Origin: CAYYMZ01 sp964473025 | GTDB lineage: Bacteria; Patescibacteriota; UBA1384; DTJR01 | Direction of reading: 5' to 3' | NCBI GenBank assembly: GCA_964473025.1 | Contig: CAYYMZ010000002.1 | Coordinates: 1-64,000, forward strand | Length of the DNA stretch: 64,000 nucleotides | Shown: positions 17,164-25,927 of the stretch, in pieces | Layout of the letters: each line of letters starts with the position of its first letter | Position numbering within the stretch: position 1 is the stretch's first letter | The notes under the pieces: generated by a model | What the model saw: only the letters and a program-made list of their open reading frames with translations | Database searches by the model: none | What the model was told of the DNA's origin: nothing | Translations under genes and position numbers: made by a program

Positions 17164-19077
17164 TTACTTATTCCGATTCTCGGCCCACCAGGAATAAATA
17201 TCGCGTGCTATAGGGGCGGCATATTCAAAGCCATCGCCTGCTCCCTCGACGATTACCGTTACGGCAATCTGGGGATTGTCATAAGGGGCAAAAGAGGTAA
17301 ACCACGCGTGGGTTTTTCCTTCGTTGCCAAATTGCGCCGTGCCCGTTTTGGCAGCAACGTCAATTGGAAACGACTTTCCAAAAACAGAATAGGCGGAGCC
17401 CGACTCTACCGTCTGACGCATTCCTTCACGGACTACCTGCATCGTCTCGGACGAATAGATATTATTTTTTATTAAACTGTCAGATTCGGTGAATTCTTTG
17501 ATTTTATTACCATCCTGATCGAGAATCTGTGTAACCAGATGGGGCTTAAAAAGCTTCCCACCGTTTGCAATCGATGAAGTAGCATTGCAAATTTGAAGGG
17601 GCGTGACCAGCAAATCTCCCTGCCCGATTGACATATTATAGGTGTTACCAATGTACCAATTTTCTCCGGTCTTTGACTTTTTCCATTCTTCGGTTGGAAT
17701 AAAACCTGATTCTTCGGCGCTTAAATCGATTCCCGTCTCATTGCCAAAACCGAACTTTTCCAGACCATTTTTAATCCTTTCCGGACCAAGGCCCGTTTGA
17801 ATCGGCCCCCAACCTCCGCCGATTGCAAAGAAGAAAATATTGTTGGATTCGGCAATCGCCCTCCTGACGCCTGTTACCCCATCGTGTTTTTTCCAGTCCG
17901 GAAAAGTCCATTGTCCAACCTTAATTGACGCCGGCGTTTCAAACGCAACCGAAGGGGAAACTACACCGTCTTCAAGTGCGGCCGAGGCAATAAAAGGTTT
18001 TATAGTAGATCCAGGTGGATAAGTGCCGGAAGTGGCCCGATTAAACATTGGTAGGGATTTATCTTCAGTAATCTGCTTGTACTCATCCTGGCCTAAGCCC
18101 GCCGAAAATTTTGTGTTGTCGAAATCAGGCAAACTAACCATCGCACGGATCATTCCGTCTCTTGGATCTTCTATAATCACCGTTCCTTGTGTTTTTAAAT
18201 CGTTTAACTGTGCCTGAAGTATTTCGGTTACCTTAAGCTGTAAATCTTTATCAATTGAGGTCTTGACCGTATTACCAAGAGCTGGATCTGTTTGCGAGAG
18301 CAGCCGCACCAAATGACCATTTGCATCAACTTCCGCCCTTCTCTGCCCAGGTATTCCTTGCAAATAGTCATCGTACGTTTTTTCCAATCCACTTTTACCA
18401 TTATATCCCGAAGCTAATAACGACGGTCTGGTACTTGCTTCTTCTTTTGAAACTTTGCCGACAAAGCCCAAAATATGGCTAAAAGACAGATCCAAATATT
18501 GACGACGATAGCTTGGGATAATTTCAAAACCACCATAGGAAACCAATCTTGACTTCAGGAGAAGCGCCTCGTCTCTATTGATATCGTCCTTGAGAACGGA
18601 GTAATCCGTTGCGTCAGTATTCGACTTAATTTTATCCCTCACTTCGTCTTTAGACATTTGGACAATTTTAAATATTTTAGGATTTACCTGATCCAAACTT
18701 TTGAGTTTGTCCGTCTGGACGACGAGCTGATAGACCGTTGAATTGACGACCAGTGGGTTACCGTCCACGTCGGTGATTATCCCTCTTGGAGCGGCTATCG
18801 GGGTCGAGCGCAAACGGTTTCCTTCGGCGAGACGCAGGTTTACAAAACCCTCCTGAACCTGCAGTGTAAACAGCCTAATCGCCAAAAATAGGCAAAGCAA
18901 GACCGAGATAATAATTGGATAGTTTACTCCAACGGGTTTTTCCTTCGAAAAGATTTCGTCGCCGTGCGCTTCACGATCAAAATATGAGTGTTCACCCAAC
19001 TTGTCAGATATTTTGCCTCGTACATCGTGGGATAAAAAAACACCCTCACGCTTAGAATCCTTTTGATCTCTCTTCAT
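17164..19077 (-). CDS. mrdA: Elongation-specific transpeptidase PBP2
   Basis: Class B penicillin-binding protein that cross-links peptidoglycan in the rod complex. One membrane helix (about 52-72) is followed by a dimerisation domain (AAPRGIITDVDGNPL, YLDLSFSHILGFVGKVS) and a transpeptidase domain with all three active-site motifs: STIK (Ser 357), SNN in AESNNIFF, and KTGTAQFG. The length of 637 aa is normal. It is the last gene of mreB-mreC-mreD-mrdA and its start overlaps mreD by about 25 bases. Confidence 0.96.
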   Translation of the reverse strand: MKRDQKDSKREGVFLSHDVRGKISDKLGEHSYFDREAHGDEIFSKEKPVGVNYPIIISVLLCLFLAIRLFTLQVQEGFVNLRLAEGNRLRSTPIAAPRGIITDVDGNPLVVNSTVYQLVVQTDKLKSLDQVNPKIFKIVQMSKDEVRDKIKSNTDATDYSVLKDDINRDEALLLKSRLVSYGGFEIIPSYRRQYLDLSFSHILGFVGKVSKEEASTRPSLLASGYNGKSGLEKTYDDYLQGIPGQRRAEVDANGHLVRLLSQTDPALGNTVKTSIDKDLQLKVTEILQAQLNDLKTQGTVIIEDPRDGMIRAMVSLPDFDNTKFSAGLGQDEYKQITEDKSLPMFNRATSGTYPPGSTIKPFIASAALEDGVVSPSVAFETPASIKVGQWTFPDWKKHDGVTGVRRAIAESNNIFFFAIGGGWGPIQTGLGPERIKNGLEKFGFGNETGIDLSAEESGFIPTEEWKKSKTGENWYIGNTYNMSIGQGDLLVTPLQICNATSSIANGGKLFKPHLVTQILDQDGNKIKEFTESDSLIKNNIYSSETMQVVREGMRQTVESGSAYSVFGKSFPIDVAAKTGTAQFGNEGKTHAWFTSFAPYDNPQIAVTVIVEGAGDGFEYAAPIARDIYSWWAENRNK

Positions 19078-19546
19078 ATTGAGTAATCTTCCATTTATTT
19101 TTAATCAAAATCCAGAGCCCAAAAACAATCAAACAGAGCAGTGCGTTTGATAAAAAATTATACAAACCGCTTAAGCTGAAAAAACTTTCACCAAAGACTG
19201 AAAACTGGATTGCAACTCTCAGAAGGCAGATTACGATCAACCCGAGAAGGGCAGACAGGCCGTGGCTAAAATCAATAAATTTCCTCTGGATTAAAGTGAC
19301 CGTGACAACGGTTAGTGCTAAAAAAAGCGTCCAGAATGGAAATCTTTCAAGAGTTGATATATCGAGAATGAAACCGGAAGCCAGGGCCAAGACCAAGCTT
19401 TCCTCAAAGCGAAAATTTAAGGTGATAATAAAAATTAAAGCCAATACAAGCGATAGATTCATATCTTGAAAGAATCTACTAAAAACACCGATTTCAAATA
19501 GAATGGCGAAAATTAAAACTAAAATAACGAAATAAATTTTACTCAT
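19052..19546 (-). CDS. mreD: Rod shape-determining protein MreD
   Basis: An integral membrane protein of 164 residues with five or six predicted helices, including LVLALASGFILDISTLERFPFWTLFLAL, whose SGFILDI element is the usual MreD signature. MreD couples MreC and PBP2 to the elongation machinery. The call rests on membrane topology plus position between mreC and mrdA, since MreD sequences are weakly conserved. It overlaps mreC by an ATGA-type junction. Confidence 0.88.
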   Translation of the reverse strand: MSKIYFVILVLIFAILFEIGVFSRFFQDMNLSLVLALIFIITLNFRFEESLVLALASGFILDISTLERFPFWTLFLALTVVTVTLIQRKFIDFSHGLSALLGLIVICLLRVAIQFSVFGESFFSLSGLYNFLSNALLCLIVFGLWILIKNKWKITQYEERSKGF

Positions 19547-20316
19547 CTTATAATACTGACTACCTCAAGGGTTGAGATCTCGATCGGAGAATTAATCTTG
19601 ACTGATTGGAATAAATTATTTTTTTCTTTTAGAACTTCTTGGGTCTCACCGATCAGGATGCCGGGTGGCAAATCACCTCCAAGAGCACTAGTCAAAACCC
19701 TGTCTTTTGTTTTAACTTGGGTAGTAGCGGGAATCTCAGTTAAAGACAAACCCCGTAAACCACCCTGGACTAAGCCGGTTTCTCTGCTTTTTTCCAAAAC
19801 CGCCGGAATCAAACTGCTGTGGGAAAAAATCAAATGAATCTCGCTTTGGGCCTGGTCCACTTTCTTAACTTGCCCAATTAAATAACCAGAAGAGAGAACC
19901 GCCGCACCTTCTTTGATGCCGTCTTTCAAACCAAGGTTAACTACAATATCTTGATTAAAAGAACCGGGTGTACGCCCGACAATCTTGCCTTGAATTAAAT
20001 TAAAATTATTCAAACGGGAAAGATTGACTTCTGAATTTATGGCAGAGCAAAGGTGTACATTCTCTGTTAAACGGGCGGCTTCTGCATTAAGAGATTTATT
20101 ATCGTTTTCCAAGCGTCTATTTTCCCGGTCAAGGTTTGCCATTTTGTATAAAAAGCGAAAAGGAGAAGCTACTATATTAAACCCGTCGGAAACCTTTTCG
20201 GACGCGGGTAATATTACCCTCTTTGCCACAAACCAAAAAGGCAGAGGCCATATTTCGTACATGATGACCAGCAGGATAACTGCTAAAAATGCTCTGAAAG
20301 TGATTTTTTTACCCAT
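19543..20316 (-). CDS. mreC: Rod shape-determining protein MreC
   Basis: A 257-residue bitopic protein: one N-terminal membrane helix (about 8-30), a coiled coil (NLDRENRRLENDNKSLNAEAARLTENV) and the double beta-barrel MreC domain with GKIVGRTPGSFNQDIVVNLGLKDGIKEGAAVLSSGYLIGQVKKV. MreC organises PBP2 outside the membrane along MreB filaments. It lies 5 bases after mreB in the same operon. Confidence 0.95.
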   Translation of the reverse strand: MGKKITFRAFLAVILLVIMYEIWPLPFWFVAKRVILPASEKVSDGFNIVASPFRFLYKMANLDRENRRLENDNKSLNAEAARLTENVHLCSAINSEVNLSRLNNFNLIQGKIVGRTPGSFNQDIVVNLGLKDGIKEGAAVLSSGYLIGQVKKVDQAQSEIHLIFSHSSLIPAVLEKSRETGLVQGGLRGLSLTEIPATTQVKTKDRVLTSALGGDLPPGILIGETQEVLKEKNNLFQSVKINSPIEISTLEVVSIIR

Positions 20317-20321
20317 ATAAT

Positions 20322-21365
20322 TTATGAGCCAAGAGTGCTTGGAACTAATACCTCCTTCAAATTATCAAGATCTTCGATGACAACGCCGGTACCCCTCACA
20401 ACACAGGTCAATGGATCGTCAGCAATATGAACTTTTGTTTGCGTCTCTTGCGCAATGATCTTATTTAAACCGGCCAAAAGGGCTCCGCCTCCAGCTAAAC
20501 ATATTCCTCTATCTATAATGTCTGCGACCAGCTCCGGCGGGGCTTCCTCGATTGTGTCTTTAACGGAATTGACAATAGCCCTAACCGACTTAGAAATTGC
20601 ATTTCTAACCGCCTCGTCGTCAATAATAATTTCCCGAGGTAAACCGGTAACCAAATCACGTCCGCGCATCGGGTAGGTCTTCTTCTCGCCAACAGCAACA
20701 GCGGAACCAATAGCAATTTTTATTTCTTCGGCTGTTTTCAGGCCCAGCGAAAGATTAAATTGATCCCGCGCAAAATTAACAATGTCTTCATTCATTTCGT
20801 CGCCGGCAATTCTAAGAGAGCGCGATGCAACAACACCGCCCAGCGAGATTACCGCTACTTCAGTTGTGCCACCACCTATATCAACAATTAAGTTGCCCGA
20901 TGCATCTTGAATCGGAATTCTGGCGCCAATTGCTGCCGCTAATGGTTCTTCGATAAGATACACTTCCCGCGCACCGGCGGAAATTGCCGCTTCCTCAACT
21001 GCCCTTCTTTCAACCTCCGTTACGCCATAAGGAACCCCGATTACAACTCTTGGCCTCGGCGATAAGGTAAGGCGCTGTTTCTGGGTCTTTTGAATAAAAT
21101 ATCTCAGCATTTGTTCTGTGACTTCGAAATCGGAGATTACCCCATCCGATAATGGTCTGATTGCAACAATGTAAGAGGGTGTGCGCCCAACCATCATCTT
21201 TGCTTCTTCGCCAATCGAGAGCACTTCCTTGGTTTTTTGGTTTATGGCAACGACTGATGGCTCGTTTAAGACCACTCCCTTGCCTTTAACGTAAACCAAA
21301 GTATTGGCCGTGCCGAGATCGATGCCAATATCCTGAGAAAAAACGCCTAAAATTCTTTCAAACAT
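20322..21365 (-). CDS. mreB: Rod shape-determining actin homologue MreB
   Basis: Bacterial actin that directs side-wall synthesis. It contains the phosphate-1 loop IDLGTANTLVYVKGKGVVLNEPSVVA, the phosphate-2 motif IVDIGGGTTEVAVISLGG and the adenosine motif GICLAGGGALLAGL. The length of 347 aa is normal. A TACAAT box lies about 27 nt upstream of the ATG, so unlike many genes here it has a real leader. It is first gene of the rod operon. Confidence 0.98.
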   Translation of the reverse strand: MFERILGVFSQDIGIDLGTANTLVYVKGKGVVLNEPSVVAINQKTKEVLSIGEEAKMMVGRTPSYIVAIRPLSDGVISDFEVTEQMLRYFIQKTQKQRLTLSPRPRVVIGVPYGVTEVERRAVEEAAISAGAREVYLIEEPLAAAIGARIPIQDASGNLIVDIGGGTTEVAVISLGGVVASRSLRIAGDEMNEDIVNFARDQFNLSLGLKTAEEIKIAIGSAVAVGEKKTYPMRGRDLVTGLPREIIIDDEAVRNAISKSVRAIVNSVKDTIEEAPPELVADIIDRGICLAGGGALLAGLNKIIAQETQTKVHIADDPLTCVVRGTGVVIEDLDNLKEVLVPSTLGS

Positions 21366-21433
21366 AATTTAAAGTAAGTTACAGCAGATTGTATTCTAAC
21401 GAGAGCCCAATAAGAAGTCAAATCGGGGAGGTC

Positions 21434-22501
21434 TTACATGCCCGAAACGCCAAATTCAGAAATTGCCCGCATTTGCTCATCATATGTTTTTGAGAAGTGA
21501 ATTGCCTGATTACGATCGTGAAAGAAATATAAATTATCAAAATTTGGTTCAGGCGATACGGCCGCTTGAATACTTTTTAATCCGGGGTTACAAATTGGCG
21601 CTGGAGGATAACCCTTGTTTTTATAACTGTTAAAGGGGGAGTCCAAATCGAGATAATCCTGCCTTGTAATTGCAGCCCAAAAAGTAAAATCAACACTTTT
21701 TTTCTTGAGATATGTCTGGGTATCCTTCGCGTACTGAACGGTCGGATCCGCCTGAAGCAACATATTATTATCGGCCCTGTTTTTAAAAACAGCAGCAATT
21801 TTTGCCCGTTCAGAGTCGTCTTTCGCCTCTCTTTCGACAATGGACGCTAGAATCAACTGATCTAGGTCAAGATTAAGTTTTTCCGTTCTACTCTCAAGGT
21901 TGTCCTTAAATACTTTGATGATTTTAGATGGTTCAAGGTCGTAAGGAAAAACGTACGTGTCCGGAAAGAGCGTTCCTTCTGTTCCGGAAGCGGCTGCAAC
22001 AAATTTCGTCGCATCCACCTGACCCTTTTCCTCTAAGAGCTTGGCGATTTGCAAGACCCTGTATCCCTCCGGAATTGTCACGGAGAAGGCATCAACCTTT
22101 CCTTTTCTCATTTTCTCAACAATTTCCCTTGTTCCCATCGATGGCGAAAGTTTGTAGCTGCCCGCCTGCAGGGCACCGCGTTCCTCGATCTTAGAAGTGA
22201 GAAAAAAAGAAAGAGCAGACCTGATAAAACGCTCCTTTTCAAGCTGCTTGCCGATCGAATACGTTGACTGTCCACTCTTAGCCTCAAAATAGCGGTAATC
22301 TTCTATATTTGAGGAAACAGGGCGTTTCATAAAATTTGCCCAAGCGGTGAAAAAAAGAAAAGTGATGACAATCGCGATGCCGATACCGACAAAAACTTTA
22401 TTTTGGAAAAGCGCAAAACCGGGCTTATTTTTTTGGTCGCTAATTTTAAGGTCCTTGCCTTTTTCCCGATTTTTTTCTTTATAGAAATTAACTATTTTCA
22501 T
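21434..22501 (-). CDS. mltG: Endolytic murein transglycosylase MltG
   Basis: MltG (YceG) cuts nascent glycan strands and is thought to set their length. One membrane helix (about 33-52) is followed by a LysM-like domain (YSIGKQLEKERFIRSALSF) and the catalytic domain with ILASIVEREAKDDSERAKIAAVFKNRADNNMLLQADPTVQYA, which includes the catalytic Glu of the IVEREA motif, and then NPGLKSIQAAVSPEPNFDNLYFFHD. The length of 355 aa is normal. It overlaps the ruvX end by about 14 bases. Confidence 0.95.
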   Translation of the reverse strand: MKIVNFYKEKNREKGKDLKISDQKNKPGFALFQNKVFVGIGIAIVITFLFFTAWANFMKRPVSSNIEDYRYFEAKSGQSTYSIGKQLEKERFIRSALSFFLTSKIEERGALQAGSYKLSPSMGTREIVEKMRKGKVDAFSVTIPEGYRVLQIAKLLEEKGQVDATKFVAAASGTEGTLFPDTYVFPYDLEPSKIIKVFKDNLESRTEKLNLDLDQLILASIVEREAKDDSERAKIAAVFKNRADNNMLLQADPTVQYAKDTQTYLKKKSVDFTFWAAITRQDYLDLDSPFNSYKNKGYPPAPICNPGLKSIQAAVSPEPNFDNLYFFHDRNQAIHFSKTYDEQMRAISEFGVSGM

Positions 22502-22874
22502 TAAGATATTGCTCTAAGATTATTTTCGCTGCCTGGGAGTCAACGTTTTCCTTTTTCGCCCCGAGATCGTGAGCATAACTCGTTGAAAAAGATTCCTCAA
22601 CCATCTCGAAAGGCAGATCAATATATTCTTTTAATTTTCGAGCAAACTCTTCGCTAAAACATGTCTGGTCCGTCTTAGTTCCTTCTCCACCCAATGGCAA
22701 ACCGACGATAATTTTTTTAATTTTTTGTTCGTCAATGATTTTCCTAAGATTGGCAACGAAAGATTCTGAATCGTTAATATCAAACTCGAGAACCGCAAAC
22801 GCCTCGGCCATAATCCCGTGGGAGATCGCAACCCCCACCCTCTTTCTCCCCGGGTCTAGGGCAATTAGATTCAC
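22488..22874 (-). CDS. ruvX: Putative pre-16S rRNA nuclease RuvX (YqgF)
   Basis: An RNase H-fold nuclease of 128 residues that helps mature the 5' end of 16S rRNA. It has the N-terminal LIALDPGRKRVGVAIS strand-loop, IIVGLPLGGEG, VEESFSTSYAHD and the C-terminal DSQAAKIILEQYL helix that carries the last acidic residue. The arrangement ruvX-mltG is a common bacterial pair. It starts within the stop of the upstream baseplate-J-like gene (ATGA-type overlap). Confidence 0.93.
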   Translation of the reverse strand: MNLIALDPGRKRVGVAISHGIMAEAFAVLEFDINDSESFVANLRKIIDEQKIKKIIVGLPLGGEGTKTDQTCFSEEFARKLKEYIDLPFEMVEESFSTSYAHDLGAKKENVDSQAAKIILEQYLNENS

Positions 22875-24613
22875 TTTGCGTTATACTCCAAATTTACGTT
22901 TATATTTCTAGTTAATGCCGGGGCTAACGGCAAGGAATAGTTTGGCCAAAGACTGATGCTTTGAACCGTGACACCGGGTATCCCGGTTAGGGAGTTCCTA
23001 ATAGTTTTAATCGGCTTGAACCGCCATGATTTCTCCAGCTGAGTTAAATCCATCTTCGGACCAATGTGGCTTTTCAGATTTCCCGCAACTTGCAGTTTGC
23101 CTGTATTAATCTGGTTATCTTTAAGGGTAGGTGTAAATATATCCGTACCGGTTAGTAATAATCCCTTGCCTTGCGGTAGCGTTTTCTCGATTGAAGCAAC
23201 GATGACGTCTTCCAAATCTTGGAGCTTAAAAGCGATGGTGGTATATTTTGCCTTTGCCTTGGCTGTAAAATCATCTGCTTCGTCTCCTGAATTTTTCGAA
23301 GTTGAAAAATTGCTAAGCTCGGTAACTCCGGATCCTTCAAGAATCATTAAGCCCATGGCGCGATCTGCATCGCTTAGGGCATCGCTCATTTTTTGTTGCT
23401 GCAGGTCATCTCTCGCCTTGTCGATATCGCCTTCTGTTACAATTTTAATCTTTTTCGTCACCCCGCCAGACGTGGAACCCTCTGCCGTTAAGCCGACTTT
23501 GCCTGTAACCGAATAAGTTGTGGATTGCGACATGTTGCCGTTTGAACCTGGGTTTTTTGCACTAACTGAACCATCCGCCTTACCCAGAGTGATATTGCCC
23601 ATATTAACCGTTGCTGCCGGAACAACAATTGTGCTATCTAGCACAAAATCGACACCTGAAGATGACCGGACAACCGTTCCGGCATTAATTGTTTGAGCAC
23701 TGCCATCATTGTTTTTAAACGACAATGTTCCCTTCGCCTTCTCCCCTGCGTCCTTTGTGCCCGTTGCTGCATAGGACGAGCTTATTTCCTTTTCTTTTTG
23801 AACCTGTACGCCCGGAATGATGCTTTGGTCAAAGTCAATAACTGTGCGATCTTTCTCGACCTGAGAGGAGACCTCTTTATCAATTGGCTCAGCGTCTACT
23901 AAAAGTTTGATTTCCAGCCGACTAAAGAATAAATCTACCGCCAAGACAAGCAAGATCACGCCGGTAACAATTGATGAGGTAACGATGATTTTCTTCTTTT
24001 TTGACCAACCAGATTTAAGCTGTGGCTTGTGATCGCCAAATTTTATCGGGCGTGCGGCCTCAATTTCTTCCCGGTCCGGCGCTGACCCCTTTTGCGTAAC
24101 CGGTCTTTTAATAAAGTGCTCTGGTTCCTTTTTCTCGACACTTTCAGATGGAGCTTCGATCTCTTCGGGCTTCGGGACCTCTTTTTCTTCCGGCTCTCCA
24201 ATTTCCCCTTCCTTATCTCTCACATCATCATAGCGGTGTACTGCAAAGCCGGTGGGCACTTCTTCGGTACCCTCGGGCACTTTTTTGCTCATGTCAATTT
24301 CCAGAGGCTCTTTTAGTTCCTCTATTTCTTTATTTCCCGAAGAAGCAATTGGGGTTTGACTTTTTACGTCAGCGTAAGTTAGCAAGCCAACCTGGGTAGC
24401 AAGGTTTCTGCCCACCTCATCTGAAGTGATAAGGGCAATTTCTTTCTTAAGTTTTTCGGCTTCCTTTTTAAGCAGTTTTAAACTAACTACCGATTGAACG
24501 ATAGTTGACCCTTTGGGTGCAACCAAGCCAATCGAGGCCGCCTCAAGCCCCTTAAGTTTATCAACAACCGAAGTTATCTCTTCGTCTGCCTCTAAATACA
24601 AAACCTCGTCCAT
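22871..24613 (-). CDS. Patescibacterial baseplate-J-like membrane protein
   Basis: 580 residues in three parts. The N-terminal cytoplasmic domain (MDEVLYLEADEEITSVVDKLKG, GLVAPKGSTIVQSVVSLKLLKKEAEK, IALITSDEVGRNLATQVGL) has a Rossmann-like look. Next comes an acidic linker and one membrane helix (about 208-228). The large extracytoplasmic beta-rich region contains KAKGTLSFKNNDGSAQTINAGTVV and ends with VTVQSISLWPNYSLPLAP. Proteins with this plan are frequent in Patescibacteria and are often labelled baseplate J or hypothetical. It follows directly on the FtsA-like gene, suggesting that the two work together, but no biochemical role is known to me. Confidence 0.7.
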   Translation of the reverse strand: MDEVLYLEADEEITSVVDKLKGLEAASIGLVAPKGSTIVQSVVSLKLLKKEAEKLKKEIALITSDEVGRNLATQVGLLTYADVKSQTPIASSGNKEIEELKEPLEIDMSKKVPEGTEEVPTGFAVHRYDDVRDKEGEIGEPEEKEVPKPEEIEAPSESVEKKEPEHFIKRPVTQKGSAPDREEIEAARPIKFGDHKPQLKSGWSKKKKIIVTSSIVTGVILLVLAVDLFFSRLEIKLLVDAEPIDKEVSSQVEKDRTVIDFDQSIIPGVQVQKEKEISSSYAATGTKDAGEKAKGTLSFKNNDGSAQTINAGTVVRSSSGVDFVLDSTIVVPAATVNMGNITLGKADGSVSAKNPGSNGNMSQSTTYSVTGKVGLTAEGSTSGGVTKKIKIVTEGDIDKARDDLQQQKMSDALSDADRAMGLMILEGSGVTELSNFSTSKNSGDEADDFTAKAKAKYTTIAFKLQDLEDVIVASIEKTLPQGKGLLLTGTDIFTPTLKDNQINTGKLQVAGNLKSHIGPKMDLTQLEKSWRFKPIKTIRNSLTGIPGVTVQSISLWPNYSLPLAPALTRNINVNLEYNAK

Positions 24614-25870
24614 CTAGCTCCTCAATGTTGAAATTGCTTTTGATAAAACCCCGTCCATAACCTTTTCCTTGCCAACCATATCTATTGCCAAGTTTGCCAG
24701 CGCCATCGGGGTAACGTCTTCGGTCTTTTTTAATTCCCCTGATTCATCCACCACCGATGTAACATCCTTGGGGCGCAAAAATCCGATAGCGGGTTTTTTA
24801 GCAAAAGGAACGGTCTTGGCCCATTTAGCTTCGTTTAATACTTTTTCAATTTCCGGGAGGTTACTGCCGCCACCGCAAAGCAAAATTCTCGACGGTAGCA
24901 AATCAAGATCCGTAAACTCTTCGAGTGTCAGTTGAACACCCGCCAGCCACACTTCGCTGTCTTGTGATAAAGCATCCTCGATTTTTTTTCTTTTCTCTTC
25001 GGTTAATTTCCCCGATGAATAGTCAATTTTGTCCTGCTCCGCTTCCAAAAACGACTCACCCAAAACACCTGCAATCCTCTTGGTAAAAGCACGGCCACCT
25101 AAGGCAAACATCTTGGTTCCGGCGAGACCACCTTGATTAACCACGGCAATATCTGTTGTGCCACCGCCGATGTCGATAAATACGGCGGAGAAATCATTTC
25201 CCTGATCTGGTCCCATGCAACGCGCCACAGCGAACGGCTCGGCCGCAATTGATAATAAATCTAAATCCAAGCTTTCGGCAATCGTCTGGAGTGCCCCTAA
25301 ATGAACATTTGGAGCAAAGCAGTTAAAAACCGCCACTTCAATTTCTTTTCCCTGAAAACCAAGGGGGTTTGTAACGTGATATCCGTCAATTTTGACGTCA
25401 ACCACCGCAGCATTAACTAGTTTAACATTAATTTCCTTGTGCCCGGTTTCGTAAGCCAAAATTTTCCGAGCACGTTCAAATGTTTCTTTCTGGATTTTAG
25501 CGACAATTTCTTCAAGTTCGCGCAAAGTGATTTTTGCATCTTGTTCGGGACGGATATATCTGACATGAGAGGTAATGCCTTTTACCAACTCTCCCGCAAT
25601 TCCGATTATCACTTGTTCAGGCATAATCTTGGCTTGGGTCGCGGCTTGTTCGAGAGCGACCTCGCAATTGCGGATTACGCCGTAAATATCAGTTACGACA
25701 CCACCTTGAATGTCGGCTAGCCGCTGCCTCTGTCGTCCTACACCTAAAACTTTGGCCTTGTCGTCTTCAACTTTAAAAATCAGCGTTTTTACAAACTCTG
25801 TTCCGATATCTAAAGATATGGCGTAGTTATCGAAATTTACCTTGCCGCGAAATACATCCAAAAATCCCAA
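24614..25870 (-). CDS. FtsA/PilM-like actin-fold ATPase
   Basis: A 418-residue protein of the FtsA/PilM branch: SLDIGTEFVKTLIFKVEDDKAKVLG (phosphate 1), the inserted SHS2-like region (residues about 85-165, NPLGFQGKEIEVAVFNCFAP), FIDIGGGTTDIAVVNQGG (phosphate 2) and ILLCGGGSNLPEIE (adenosine). Either role, tethering FtsZ or organising pilus assembly proteins, would fit the fold. It has no obvious C-terminal amphipathic FtsZ-anchoring helix, and the companion gene downstream is a membrane protein rather than ftsZ, so I leave the symbol empty. Confidence 0.8.
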   Translation of the reverse strand: MGFLDVFRGKVNFDNYAISLDIGTEFVKTLIFKVEDDKAKVLGVGRQRQRLADIQGGVVTDIYGVIRNCEVALEQAATQAKIMPEQVIIGIAGELVKGITSHVRYIRPEQDAKITLRELEEIVAKIQKETFERARKILAYETGHKEINVKLVNAAVVDVKIDGYHVTNPLGFQGKEIEVAVFNCFAPNVHLGALQTIAESLDLDLLSIAAEPFAVARCMGPDQGNDFSAVFIDIGGGTTDIAVVNQGGLAGTKMFALGGRAFTKRIAGVLGESFLEAEQDKIDYSSGKLTEEKRKKIEDALSQDSEVWLAGVQLTLEEFTDLDLLPSRILLCGGGSNLPEIEKVLNEAKWAKTVPFAKKPAIGFLRPKDVTSVVDESGELKKTEDVTPMALANLAIDMVGKEKVMDGVLSKAISTLRS

Positions 25871-25927
25871 GGAATGCCTCCTTCTTACATATTAGCAAAT
25901 TTAAGAAATAAAATCTCCCTGATAATT